Shown: positions 38,001 through 45,823 of the stretch, in pieces
Numbering within the stretch: the stretch's first letter is position 1
Layout of the letters: each line of letters begins with the position of its first letter
Virus record (IMG/VR): IMGVR_UViG_3300008117_000010
Span: 46,527-110,526 of that record
DNA length: 64,000 bases
DNA from: a virus
Strand: one strand, 5' to 3'
Notes under the pieces: model-generated
The model's database searches: none
What the model saw: only the letters and a program-made list of their open reading frames with translations
Told to the model about the DNA's origin: nothing
Position numbers and translations under genes: made by a program

Positions 38001-40730
38001 AATCGTCTTTCTGATGATAAAAAACTAATTGCAGATCAAGCTGAAGAAATTAAAAATTTAATATACTCAAAGTTTGATGAGCTTCGCGACATGCAAACTA
38101 ATGTTCCAACAGAAGATTATCTAGATATTATTAATAATCTTACTGCTGGATTACCAGATGATGTTAGAGAAACTCTTGAAGATCTAACACTTCATAAAGA
38201 AATAACTGAAGATATTGCTAATGAACTATTAGAATCCGGTTATGATCTAATAAATACAATGAGAAACGCATCTCCAGAATTTAAAGAATGGTTTGATGCT
38301 AATCACTACTTAAAAGAATATTATGACATAACCTCTGAAACACAAGTTAAGTACTATGTTCGTTCAAAAGCATGGAATAGAATTGTTCCTACACAATCTA
38401 ATTTTATAAATAGTACTACAATCACAAATAGTTTAGGTGAAGAAGTAGTTATACCAAGAGTTCCAAATAGAAAGTATATTACTTATAAGCTTAAAGATAA
38501 ACCAGAAGATGGTTATGTAACACCAAAGATTTCTATTCTAGATGCTATTAGAATGGGAGATATTACTAAAGCAAATTGGGATGGAGATAATTGGTTACCA
38601 AAACTTGATGCAGTAGATCCTGAAACAGGAGAACTACTTACTGACTTTGTATCAAATGAATTTTTTCTATTAAAATCTACAAAGCCTGCGGAATATCAGC
38701 TTTTAATGAAGCTGCTTGAATTTCACTTTGCTAATCAGCAAGGACATAGTAGAGCTGATAGATTAGGATTTGAAATTCCTAGATTTATAAGATCAAAGCT
38801 TGAAACATTACAACGTAGAAAAAATAGACCGATTAATCCTGATACTGGTGAACCAGTAAAAGATAATCCATTTTCTATTCTTGCAAACAAGATTAGAAGA
38901 TTTTTCACTCGTTCTTCTGAAGACATGGAAGAAGGAATGAATCCTATGGATAATGCTAAAGTAATGATCTACACCGAATCAATTGATGAAGACACATCAA
39001 AGATTAAAGTGCGTGGATTATATGATATGGAATTAGATGTAACATCATTAGATATTCTTACTAGTCTTACTCGATATTCATATAGTCTTGACCGTAAAGC
39101 AAAGTTGGTTGAAATGAATCCTGTTGCAAGAACATTACAATCAATACTAAGTGATCCTAAAAATGCTGTTAAAGATTTAAATAAATATGATAAACGTAAG
39201 TTTAAAAATCAAAACGTATTAGTTAATCTTCCAAAAAAAGGAAGATACGTTAGAAAATATGCTATTGATAATTTTATAGAAAGAGAGTTTGAAAGTATTG
39301 TTCAAACTGGATGGGGATCTGAAAACGCATTTCTACAATCATTATCAAATTCAATGATGAAGTTTTCTGCATTAGGTTACTTTGCATTAAACATTCAGTC
39401 AGCAATTAAAAACTCAATGGGTGCTCGAATGCAAGCACTAATAGAAGGTGCTGCAGGTAAGTATTATAATAATAGGGATTATGCAAAAGGTACATATTGG
39501 GCAAATAAAACAATGGCAGAAGTGTCATTTCAAATTTATAAATATGGACCTAAGAGTTTGAATATTCAGATTACAGAATTATTTGATCCTGTTCAAGGTA
39601 GATTTGAAGAAAAACTTTGGTCAGGAGAAAAAATAATGCGTACCGGTCTTAGCGATGTTGCAAATAATCCACTTGGATTATTAACTAACACTCGTAAGTG
39701 GACCGAATTAAATGCACAGTATAGCATATTTGCTGCAATGATGTACTCACAAAAAGTAGATCAAACAATTAATGGAGTTACAAAACAGATATCATACATA
39801 GATGCATTTGAAATTAAAGATGGTACAATAGTTCTAAAAGAAGGGATTGATAAAGAATGGGGTGCTGGCGGTAAGAAGTTTAAGATGATGAAGAATAGAA
39901 TCCATGCAGTATCTAATGATTTGAATGGAGCCTTTGCTAAGTTTGATTATGCAGAAGCAGATAGATATTTCTTATTTAGACAATTAATGTTCTTAAGAAG
40001 ATGGTTCACGCGAATGCTTATGAATCGTTTTCAGGCTTCAGGTTCATTGAATCCAAGATCATGGAGACCAAGATATGATGTTGGTCGTAATGATATTTAC
40101 ATGGGTTATTATACTGAAGCTATTAAATTCTTATTAGTAGATTTACTTGGTACTGGTGGCAAAGCATTTAACATGATGACTCCAGAACAGAAAGCAGCAT
40201 TTAAAAGAATTGGTATGGATGTGGCTATTATAATATTATTTAGTCTACTTATATCTATGGTGTTTGGATTTAATGAAGATGATGAAGACAAATATGAAAA
40301 ACTTCGTGAAAGAAGTGGACCTTTCCCAATATTTTTTACAGCCGATTCTGAACATCCATTTAATTTTGGAGGATGGGTAGCTAATAATGCTTTAATTACT
40401 ATGATGGGTATTAGACAAGAGCAATTACAATGGATACCTATTCCTGGAATTGGACTTTCAAGTTATATGGAATGGCTTGAATTACAACCACTTGCAATGA
40501 GAAATACAATTATCAATATGGCTAAAACAAGTAACCAACTTGTCAATCTAATGACAGGAGATGATAGTGCTTTTTATGTGAGGAGTGTTGGTCCTTACGC
40601 TTGGCAACAGGAAGGTGCACCAAAGATCTTAAATAGCCTAGCTAAATTTATTGGTCTTACCGGATCTCAAACCGATGCAGTTAAAGCTACTAAAGATTTT
40701 GTTGCTATTCAGAACTTAAAAGGTAACTAA
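35052..40730 (+). CDS. Giant virion protein with N-terminal zincin and long coiled coils
   Basis: An 1892-aa protein. Residues about 155-260 contain a zincin (LHEFAHPII, His165 to His169; a helix with EEAIVTALDLF follows; then a terminal helix IRKFLRKI), paralogous to the domain in the preceding gene. Residues about 330-1100 are mostly Lys/Glu-rich helices and coiled coil. The C-terminal third is more aromatic and basic, with a single hydrophobic segment at about residues 1720-1738 (VAIIILFSLLISMVFGF), which could span or penetrate a membrane during ejection. The start overlaps the stop of the polymerase gene, so production of the two is coupled. In crAss-like phages the partner of the RNA polymerase protein is likewise a large cargo protein. 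No polymerase motif is visible here. Packaging with the polymerase is inferred. Confidence 0.75.
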   Translation: MATCVINTPEFEAIEKVTNSATAWKEFARSKITGEAMRSPETVLEESWYRGQFLNKKPGEPWIDRMDGFQQQMNSWPEYNLLANPIKYDFKGHNDAVSLSAIRQLADRLKEKTGINYEIISQEQAIELTKHLDIKQQYVTGKPAFYLGGVAYLVSDFVSATNVLHEFAHPIIKAIAVDNPKLFNNLYTQIQNQYPDIIEYLKSEYDYLDINSSEFKEEAIVTALDLFHSIKQENPKAKGPFIDLLNDILYAIRKFLRKITNNKVKVENINEFSTLEDLANLMTDDTTFELDDQIITNSDFAAYASTYNDYLNELRKAASPADIQGALLNTYDIVIEQLKALENNPNYRFAAEILKDKYGELEVQNIVKNINRVKDDAKALKDQAKMDRARASEFLKSILLLEEMIKKTNASLRTLEKEAKENENNNRDNRDVLQNVYYLNNLLNGWNELINEYINTLEENNVDIENDFYKMLSAIKRKIENTQSIANNIYTYKITDVLSAEIQPLMEAIDMRYEALLKFYKDRNAPQWKIADVEKEYAEIKLNPGKIQEMLKGDLGDAHFLNSFLEGYMNNQDPVVFAFASYVKNGLNDLNSNSLEKMNKFLVELEPLLQAAGFNRNRLSDLGERLTQIDSTPYRERKELKFKKVYKFINPWKGQDEAIAKMNEAINNARNVARESGDYTEVQRLMQEKEDFQRKYFYTEYTQKYYDRYNILNKDELGREAKDLLTTIDFKIKELQNSILSPTQDIVGLDELDALQRERKYLFSLTDENGKLKSGRDLEIAKRLQEYNASAKDMFTKITFPGLFEQAYREAENYFIDQGYERGTPAYEQLMNEWLKKNSKIELSSDFYVMRANLYAEIQELEEQYRDLVSQLGYDQGIARTEEEMLDLYKELNDILYRHRDESGQPQGSLMNKETLERVFFLESEIERIKTEAPSFNNLTRDENSWLRDYFDRIKAGEEISDEDKARARELNKKKVSLKGKKYNRLSDDKKLIADQAEEIKNLIYSKFDELRDMQTNVPTEDYLDIINNLTAGLPDDVRETLEDLTLHKEITEDIANELLESGYDLINTMRNASPEFKEWFDANHYLKEYYDITSETQVKYYVRSKAWNRIVPTQSNFINSTTITNSLGEEVVIPRVPNRKYITYKLKDKPEDGYVTPKISILDAIRMGDITKANWDGDNWLPKLDAVDPETGELLTDFVSNEFFLLKSTKPAEYQLLMKLLEFHFANQQGHSRADRLGFEIPRFIRSKLETLQRRKNRPINPDTGEPVKDNPFSILANKIRRFFTRSSEDMEEGMNPMDNAKVMIYTESIDEDTSKIKVRGLYDMELDVTSLDILTSLTRYSYSLDRKAKLVEMNPVARTLQSILSDPKNAVKDLNKYDKRKFKNQNVLVNLPKKGRYVRKYAIDNFIEREFESIVQTGWGSENAFLQSLSNSMMKFSALGYFALNIQSAIKNSMGARMQALIEGAAGKYYNNRDYAKGTYWANKTMAEVSFQIYKYGPKSLNIQITELFDPVQGRFEEKLWSGEKIMRTGLSDVANNPLGLLTNTRKWTELNAQYSIFAAMMYSQKVDQTINGVTKQISYIDAFEIKDGTIVLKEGIDKEWGAGGKKFKMMKNRIHAVSNDLNGAFAKFDYAEADRYFLFRQLMFLRRWFTRMLMNRFQASGSLNPRSWRPRYDVGRNDIYMGYYTEAIKFLLVDLLGTGGKAFNMMTPEQKAAFKRIGMDVAIIILFSLLISMVFGFNEDDEDKYEKLRERSGPFPIFFTADSEHPFNFGGWVANNALITMMGIRQEQLQWIPIPGIGLSSYMEWLELQPLAMRNTIINMAKTSNQLVNLMTGDDSAFYVRSVGPYAWQQEGAPKILNSLAKFIGLTGSQTDAVKATKDFVAIQNLKGN
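35530..35835 (+). other. Zincin metallopeptidase domain
   Basis: HEFAH at residues 165-169, a downstream acidic helix and the terminal IRKFLRKI helix give the same arrangement as in the preceding giant protein. Both histidines and the glutamate are present, so this copy may be active. Confidence 0.7.
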
Positions 40731-40762
40731 TTATTTTGTATATTATTTTATATACAAAATAA
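40731..40762. repeat. Perfect AT-only hairpin between two late genes
   Basis: A 12-bp perfect inverted repeat (TTATTTTGTATA and its complement) with an 8-base loop fills the gap between the stop of the 1892-codon gene and the ATG of the 46-codon gene. No T-tract follows on either strand, so it is not a classical terminator. It could slow polymerase, mark an RNA-processing site or shape the start site of the small gene. Confidence 0.5.
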
Positions 40763-40766
40763 AATA

Positions 40767-40907
40767 ATGGCAAAAACAAAAAAGCAATCTGAAAAGGTAT
40801 TTATTCCAAAGCCAAAAGTTAAGAACCCTAACGTCCACTCCAAAAAAAAGACTTCAAAATTGAAGTCTAGTAAGAACTATGTAAAAGCTTACAGAGGACA
40901 AGGTTAA
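40767..40907 (+). CDS. Small basic protein (46 aa), last gene of the late block
   Basis: A 46-aa Lys-rich protein ending KNYVKAYRGQG. Short basic proteins ending with a similar YRGQG tail are, as far as I recall, common at the end of late operons in crAss-like phages; their function is unknown, with nucleic-acid or capsid-interior binding possible. The ATG lies 36 bases after the upstream stop, just past an AT hairpin, in the AATAATGGC context used elsewhere here. The stop is 3 bases from the convergent minus-strand gene. Its coding sequence also contains, on the other strand, a hairpin followed by eight T residues. Confidence 0.7.
   Translation: MAKTKKQSEKVFIPKPKVKNPNVHSKKKTSKLKSSKNYVKAYRGQG
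40842..40867 (-). terminator. Rho-independent terminator of the minus-strand block, inside a plus-strand CDS
   Basis: Read on the minus strand, an 8-bp stem (GACTTCAA, loop of 2 A-T pairs' worth of bases, TTGAAGTC) is followed directly by eight T residues. It lies 44 bases beyond the stop of the last minus-strand gene (NTP pyrophosphohydrolase), exactly where that operon should end, but within the 46-codon plus-strand gene. On the plus strand the T-tract is absent, so it is directional. Confidence 0.75.
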
Positions 40908-40910
40908 TAA

Positions 40911-41492
40911 CTATTTTTTATTAAGGCTCATAAAGAATTCATATTCTTCAGGATCAATATATTTCAATTGTTCGAGAAGCTCTGCTTCTTTACGATATGC
41001 TTCTGCTTTTTCTTCAGCAGTACTCTCTTTGCCTAGGTTAGCAAAGAGCATTACGCATTGCTTAAATATTTCATCTTTAGTTAAAAACGCTGTCTCTTTA
41101 ATTTCATAATGACTATCAAATATCTTTTGAATATTTGGTTTAAAGTAATTATGACTCTTTAATATTTTACCATCTTCTCTAAAAATTGGTAAGCCCTCAT
41201 CATCTAACTTAGACATATTACTTGCATGTATCTCATTAAATACATCTTCAATAATATCTTGCATTCCGTGACGAAGAATAGTACCAAGTAATATATACAA
41301 CTGATCACCTAATGAATCAGCAATTTCAATTAGATTTCCATCCTGACAGGCTTTTTTATATTCATCTAATTCTTCAAGTGCTAAATCATATCTTAATTGA
41401 TAACCTTTACTTCCAATTAACTGTGGAGTATTGTTATTAATTATTTTAAAGGTATCATGAAATAACTGGACTTTATTTATCGCTTCCTTCAT
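40911..41492 (-). CDS. All-alpha NTP pyrophosphohydrolase (MazG/HisE-like)
   Basis: A 193-aa protein of the MazG-like superfamily, which hydrolyses nucleoside triphosphates to monophosphates and pyrophosphate and so cleans or shapes the nucleotide pool. The metal-binding pattern is visible: EELDEY (Glu40, Glu41, Glu44) and, after one turn, EIADSLGD (Glu56, Asp59, Asp63). The conserved C-terminal signature NMSKLDDEG...REDGKILK...NYFKP is typical of the phosphoribosyl-ATP-diphosphatase-like phage branch. It overlaps the upstream gene by 20 bases and ends with TAG, a stop seldom used in this window. Phage MazG proteins may also lower (p)ppGpp, but that is not shown here. Confidence 0.85.
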   Translation of the reverse strand: MKEAINKVQLFHDTFKIINNNTPQLIGSKGYQLRYDLALEELDEYKKACQDGNLIEIADSLGDQLYILLGTILRHGMQDIIEDVFNEIHASNMSKLDDEGLPIFREDGKILKSHNYFKPNIQKIFDSHYEIKETAFLTKDEIFKQCVMLFANLGKESTAEEKAEAYRKEAELLEQLKYIDPEEYEFFMSLNKK

Positions 41493-41865
41493 TGGAATTA
41501 TTTAATGTATTTGTAATATAATATTTATAAAAATCACAGCTAGAATCATAATATTTATACTTATCTACCGGAGTATACATAGTTTCTAGGATTAGCATAT
41601 ATGCTACTACATCTCCAATCTTTTCTTGGATTGTTTCATAACTAGCTTCTTTTCCCTCAACTATATCTTTAATGGATTGTAAATGCTTTACACAATATTC
41701 CCAAAGTACTTTTTGTGGAGTATCATGAAAAGATAAACCAGTTGCAGTTTTAAAATTAATATGAACGTCATCTATATTAGCATACTCACTATTTTTTCTA
41801 GAGAGTAATGATTTAATTTGACGCAAACGATTTCTAATAATGTTGTTAAAATCTTCTTGTTTCAT
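41473..41865 (-). CDS. Nucleotide-modification-associated protein (Nmad1/DUF1599-like)
   Basis: A 130-aa helical protein with the pattern of the DUF1599 (Nmad1) family: R-x-IKSLLSRKNSEYA, then FKTATGLSF, KHLQSIKDIVEG and a final EKIGDVVAYMLILE helix. This family is related in fold to MazG-type enzymes and is found in phages that modify or salvage nucleotides. It overlaps the MazG-like gene by 20 bases, so the two act as a nucleotide-metabolism pair at the end of the minus-strand block. A hairpin lies between it and the upstream gene. The biochemical activity is not known. Confidence 0.75.
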   Translation of the reverse strand: MKQEDFNNIIRNRLRQIKSLLSRKNSEYANIDDVHINFKTATGLSFHDTPQKVLWEYCVKHLQSIKDIVEGKEASYETIQEKIGDVVAYMLILETMYTPVDKYKYYDSSCDFYKYYITNTLNNSNEGSDK

Positions 41866-41879
41866 AGAATAAAGTTAAT

Positions 41880-41906
41880 AGTGGGGTGACGAATTGCCAC
41901 CCCACT
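41880..41906 (-). terminator. GC-rich hairpin, possible attenuator/terminator
   Basis: A 9-bp perfect stem (AGTGGGGTG with its complement) and a 9-base loop sit just downstream of the DUF932-like gene. On the minus strand it is followed by ATTAACTTTATTCT, a weak T-tract, so it may be a leaky terminator or a transcript stabiliser. Confidence 0.5.
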
Positions 41907-41913
41907 AATATAA

Positions 41914-42849
41914 TTATAAATCTGATAAATTGATCTCGTCTCCTTCGAAATTTAAATCATCAATATCAAAAACATCATCATCATTATCATTTGATGTTTC
42001 AGTTTCTAATTTTAAAACTTCTAAATCTTGAGATAATTTCTCACTTGTATTCTTTAATAAATCAAATATTGAAAGCTGATTTGGATCTACAATAATAGGA
42101 GTAACAACCGTGTCAACTAAATCAGCATTTTTTCTTTCATTCATATAATTTATTAAGAAGTTATGAATTTGAGATTGCTGTACCATCCACGTTTTAGGAT
42201 GTCCAAATCGTAGTGCATAATTAAAGTGATTATAGAATGACCAAAAAGAATTTGGATCACTGTTATAATCAAACTCACACTTGCGTATTTGATCTCGAAT
42301 GATTCCAAGCTGCTCTTTATTTATATCCTCTAGTTCAATAAAGATTCTTCCCGCAATTTCTGCTTGCTCTTGTTTAGTCAAGAGGTGTTGCTTCATTACA
42401 TCTTTATCTGCAACCAGTGTATTAAAATATAGATCAGCTTTACTAATCTGTTGATCAATAGTATTGATAGCTTCTTGATCAGCATTACCCATATGCTTAC
42501 GGCTAAATGTATTCAAGTTATTACCAACAATATGACTTGAGTTAGCATGTACATAACCACCTACAACAGATAAGAATCTTACCATTTTATTATAGGAGTT
42601 TGTCCATGACATCATCATAGATATATCTGGATCATTACTACGACTTAACCAATATGTACCTGTGGCAATTTGTCCATCGTTAGTAGAACGATATAATTCA
42701 TTTACAATACTTAAACCTGCTGCTTCAAGTTTAGATTTAATGGTATCAATAATTAATCCATGAGTAATTACAGTATATCTACCCCCATGATTGGGAGTAG
42801 CTACTGCTTTTAATTCTGCTTCTGTTGAAAATAATGTTCTTCTTGGCAT
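41914..42849 (-). CDS. DUF932-like phage protein
   Basis: A 311-aa protein that looks like the DUF932 (phage/plasmid-like TIGR03299) group: an early THGLIIDTIKSKLEAAG segment, a central SYNKMVRFLSVVGGYVHANSS block and a histidine-containing SRKHMG that ends the core. The C-terminal about 60 residues are acidic (DNDDDVFDIDDLNFEGDE), resembling the acidic tails of SSB-type partners. The family is widespread in phages and plasmids beside replication genes, but no activity is established. It starts 1 base after the DNA polymerase stop. The family assignment is from pattern recognition only. Confidence 0.55.
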   Translation of the reverse strand: MPRRTLFSTEAELKAVATPNHGGRYTVITHGLIIDTIKSKLEAAGLSIVNELYRSTNDGQIATGTYWLSRSNDPDISMMMSWTNSYNKMVRFLSVVGGYVHANSSHIVGNNLNTFSRKHMGNADQEAINTIDQQISKADLYFNTLVADKDVMKQHLLTKQEQAEIAGRIFIELEDINKEQLGIIRDQIRKCEFDYNSDPNSFWSFYNHFNYALRFGHPKTWMVQQSQIHNFLINYMNERKNADLVDTVVTPIIVDPNQLSIFDLLKNTSEKLSQDLEVLKLETETSNDNDDDVFDIDDLNFEGDEINLSDL

Positions 42850-42850
42850 T

Positions 42851-44761
42851 TTAAAATAATTTTAATTGTGAATCTTCGATTACATGAGTAATATTTTCTA
42901 TTTCTTTATTACACTTTTGTATATAAAAAGCATAGTCAATATTATATTCATGCCATTCTTTTTCTTGATGTAAATTATATACCGTTTGCAACCATCTTCC
43001 TGCTTCTATTTGAATTTCACGACCATCATTACTAACCTTAACTAACTTACAGCCAGAATTAGATACATAATATCTAACTGTTTTTTGTAATTTTTTCCTA
43101 GTTAGTTCATTGTTTATGAAACTCAATTCATTAAATACCCAACCATGCGTTGCTTTTACTGCACCACAAAAATCAAAGATATTTCTAGAAGACATTATAG
43201 TTTCTTCGATAGGAATGTTATTTATAAAGTAGTTGTAGATAGCTTTACGAATAATAAGAAAACTTTTATTCTTATGTAACATTAGATTTTCAAATTCAAA
43301 TCTACCTTTACATTTAGTCTTACCACTTTTAAAAATTCCAATATAGTTATTTACATCTGCAAGAATAATTTTTTTATACTCATCATGTTCAAGTTGTAGT
43401 TGTGTTATATCTTCCCATTCTTTACAAATACTTAGATATAATTCTTTTTGATTTGTAGGAATTATCATCTCTAGACCATCTGTATTCTGCATTAACGGAA
43501 TAGAATTTGGAATTCTAGTAGATAACATTTCATATAACATTAACAAACTTAACTGACCATTAATAGTAATACTCATAGTGAGTTGTGGGTCATATAAGAA
43601 AGCATTCTTATCATTACTCAAACCATAAGTACTATTGAGAATAATTTTATATACATAATTACGTGGATCACTTTTCGGAATCTTTTTTCTTTCTTGGAAA
43701 AACCATTCATACTGGGCACAAAATGCTTCTTTTGGAATATGTGCTGGAGACCACCTATTTATAATAGCAAGGTTAGGATAAAAACTAACAACATCACTAG
43801 ACATAATAATTGTGTCTTCGCTTTCTTCATATATACCAGAAGTTCTAGCACCATGAAGTCCGCCTAAACCAAAATCGGTTACAACATCTTTATGTTTTAG
43901 TGAATAATGAAAAGCATTTTTAGTCTCTTCAGGATTAATACATAGCTCTTCAAACTTTTGACGTATTTCATCAAAGTCCGGTGTGTTAAATTTAATATAT
44001 GGTAGTATTAAATCTTTGACTGCAATGTTGTATCGTTTAGTTCTTGAGTTACGTAAATCATATTTACTATACCCTGTTGCCTGACTTAAGAAGTGAAGAA
44101 ATAATTCTTTTGAAATTCTTGGCTCTGAAGCATTGTACAAATTAATTTTATATTCAGTTGATAAGGCTTTACGTAAATTAATTTGATCTTTACTTAACTC
44201 CATTATTTGTTTAGTACTGAATATATCATTTTTACAATAGTCAATTATTTCTTGTAATTCTTCAAATGTTTGAATTTTAGTAGTATGATGTATTGGCATA
44301 TCTTGTAGATTATACCAATCCATTGAAAACTGAATCCATTTTAAGCTAGATAACTTAGCCTTATTATCCCAATGATTTAGTTTAAATACATCTAACTGTT
44401 TAATTTTAATATCACTTTCTTTAAAATCAAGAAAGTCATTATTATTTCTAGCAGTAATAATGTATTGTGCTTTTTGATAAATCCACTCCGCAAATTTTGT
44501 AGGAGATAGAGACATCAAATATTCTTGATTCTCAAGTATATGCTGCGTCAATTGAGCATCAAAAGCTAAACCATTAAAAGAAATATGCCATTCTGTATAG
44601 CGAATATTATTATGTAGAAACTTTATAAAATCCTCTAAATCATTTCTTAGTTCATGAACAACAAACACTTTTGTATTATCTGATTTATAATCTACAAATA
44701 CAGCTACAAAACAATTACTAAGTGTTTCATAGTCCATTACCCAGTTTGTTCTTTTATACAT
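42851..44761 (-). CDS. Family B DNA polymerase
   Basis: The phage replicative DNA polymerase with 3'-5' proofreading. Exonuclease motifs are Exo I (Asp10, Glu12 in MDYET), Exo II (FNGLAFD, Asp68) and Exo III (YCKND, Tyr175/Asp179). Polymerase motif A is SDVVSFYPNL (Asp323), motif B is YKIILNSTYG (Lys372, Asn376), and motif C is QNTDGLEM (Asn426, Asp428), so the first Asp of the usual DTD is Asn while the metal-binding second Asp is kept. A GLGGLHG segment precedes motif A. At 636 aa it is short for the family but complete. Many crAss-like phages have either a family B or a family A enzyme at this position. A terminator-like hairpin sits just upstream. Confidence 0.93.
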   Translation of the reverse strand: MYKRTNWVMDYETLSNCFVAVFVDYKSDNTKVFVVHELRNDLEDFIKFLHNNIRYTEWHISFNGLAFDAQLTQHILENQEYLMSLSPTKFAEWIYQKAQYIITARNNNDFLDFKESDIKIKQLDVFKLNHWDNKAKLSSLKWIQFSMDWYNLQDMPIHHTTKIQTFEELQEIIDYCKNDIFSTKQIMELSKDQINLRKALSTEYKINLYNASEPRISKELFLHFLSQATGYSKYDLRNSRTKRYNIAVKDLILPYIKFNTPDFDEIRQKFEELCINPEETKNAFHYSLKHKDVVTDFGLGGLHGARTSGIYEESEDTIIMSSDVVSFYPNLAIINRWSPAHIPKEAFCAQYEWFFQERKKIPKSDPRNYVYKIILNSTYGLSNDKNAFLYDPQLTMSITINGQLSLLMLYEMLSTRIPNSIPLMQNTDGLEMIIPTNQKELYLSICKEWEDITQLQLEHDEYKKIILADVNNYIGIFKSGKTKCKGRFEFENLMLHKNKSFLIIRKAIYNYFINNIPIEETIMSSRNIFDFCGAVKATHGWVFNELSFINNELTRKKLQKTVRYYVSNSGCKLVKVSNDGREIQIEAGRWLQTVYNLHQEKEWHEYNIDYAFYIQKCNKEIENITHVIEDSQLKLF

Positions 44762-44773
44762 AAATAGAGAAAT

Positions 44774-44794
44774 AAAAAGGGGAATTGCTTCCCC
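44774..44794 (-). terminator. Rho-independent terminator upstream of DNA polymerase
   Basis: On the minus strand a 6-bp stem GGGGAA/TTCCCC with a 4-base loop is followed by TTTTT. It separates the 142-codon gene from the DNA polymerase gene, implying a separate promoter for the polymerase or partial read-through. Confidence 0.75.
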
Positions 44795-44818
44795 TATATT
44801 TATTGTATGTACTTACAA

Positions 44819-45247
44819 TTATTGTTGAGATACAAGCTTCATCATATTAGGAATAGATCCTAATTGACTCGCATCTGGTTGTGGTAGTGGTGCAAAAAAT
44901 TCTTTGTAATTAAAACCATCCTTATTAACTGCAAAGCTATTTATAAAATAATCTATGTCAGCAGGATCTTCTAAGTAATATTCCTGGAAGGTTTCAATTG
45001 CTCTACGCTCTTCTTTAAAAGGACGTTGATTACCTTCTTTTGAAGATTTACGAACTTCAGGATCACCATTTGCATCAATCTTTGGTAACATATGAAATTG
45101 TTGTTTTTTAATGTTACCAATAAGAGCAAGTACATTTAATTCCCGGTCATAAATACCTTCCACATAAACACAGTTTTCAGTTGTTGGAATTAGTTTAAAT
45201 GTTGGATGTCCTTTCCACGAGGACTTAATTAGCATCATATTGTTCAT
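44819..45247 (-). CDS. Hypothetical protein of replication block
   Basis: A 142-aa protein I do not recognise. It has an N-terminal beta-rich half (WKGHPTFKLIPTTENCVYVEG, ELNVLALIGNIKKQQFHMLP) and a helical C-terminal half with many acidic and aromatic residues. No catalytic motif or membrane segment. It lies between a terminator (downstream) and a 187-codon gene (12 bases upstream), inside the replication and recombination block, so a DNA-metabolism accessory role is possible but unproven. The ATG was chosen because it follows an AT-rich leader like its neighbours. Confidence 0.6.
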   Translation of the reverse strand: MNNMMLIKSSWKGHPTFKLIPTTENCVYVEGIYDRELNVLALIGNIKKQQFHMLPKIDANGDPEVRKSSKEGNQRPFKEERRAIETFQEYYLEDPADIDYFINSFAVNKDGFNYKEFFAPLPQPDASQLGSIPNMMKLVSQQ

Positions 45248-45259
45248 AATAAATTTTTG

Positions 45260-45823
45260 TCAAAGATAATCAATCAAATCAATTTTGACTGCAGGTTCTG
45301 TAAATTTTTCTTGATCTAAATCTGGTAAAGCACATAATTCACCTACAGATTTCAACAGTTCTTCAGTAACACCTAGTAAATTTGCATAGTCTTTAATATA
45401 CTTTTGTGGATTAAGATAACTATCAATATAAATAAGGCTACTATTATTATTAGAAAAGAACTGTAGAATTTTATCTTTATGGTTTTTACTTATTGTGGAA
45501 TACTTACCAGCGATTATTTTATCAAATAAATCATTTTCATCAGAAAAATCAAAGACATAAAGACCTCTATCTTCAGATATATAAAAAAAGTTTTCAAATT
45601 TTGGATGAGATAGTAAAACCTTCTTTTCAAAGTTCTTAAATTCTAAATCATCCCGTAAATAATACAAGCACAATAACTTTCGATCTGTCACTTTGTAAGT
45701 ATCTAACCATTCCATATAAGTTTGAATTGGTGTAACACTTCCTCCTCTCTTAATTTCTAAAAGTGGATAGAGAAAGATCTTTGATTTTTGTGCATACTTC
45801 GTATACAATTTTTTAATTCTCAT
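45260..45823 (-). CDS. Hypothetical protein
   Basis: A 187-aa protein of unknown function. The N-terminus is basic (MRIKKLYTKYAQKSK). The middle alternates strands and helices (KLLCLYYLRDDLEF, RGLYVFDFSDENDLF), and the C-terminus is acidic and hydrophobic (VGELCALPDLDQEKF). No known motif is visible. The start codon overlaps the stop of the upstream PD-(D/E)XK nuclease gene (ATGA), so it is translationally coupled to it and may be a partner of that nuclease. Confidence 0.6.
   Translation of the reverse strand: MRIKKLYTKYAQKSKIFLYPLLEIKRGGSVTPIQTYMEWLDTYKVTDRKLLCLYYLRDDLEFKNFEKKVLLSHPKFENFFYISEDRGLYVFDFSDENDLFDKIIAGKYSTISKNHKDKILQFFSNNNSSLIYIDSYLNPQKYIKDYANLLGVTEELLKSVGELCALPDLDQEKFTEPAVKIDLIDYL

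Noticed and set aside
1-40700. Minus-strand ORFs of 60-193 codons opposite the large virion genes
   Set aside because: They lie wholly inside long plus-strand genes, have biased composition typical of shadow frames (runs of Ile, Ser, Cys, Phe) and no start context.
35052-40730. A second polymerase subunit in the 1892-aa gene
   Set aside because: I looked for a second barrel or DxDxD/lysine motif and saw none; only zincin, coiled coils and one hydrophobic segment are visible.
41880-41906. Strong terminator downstream of the DUF932-like gene
   Set aside because: The stem is good, but the T-tract is weak, so it is listed only as a possible attenuator/terminator.
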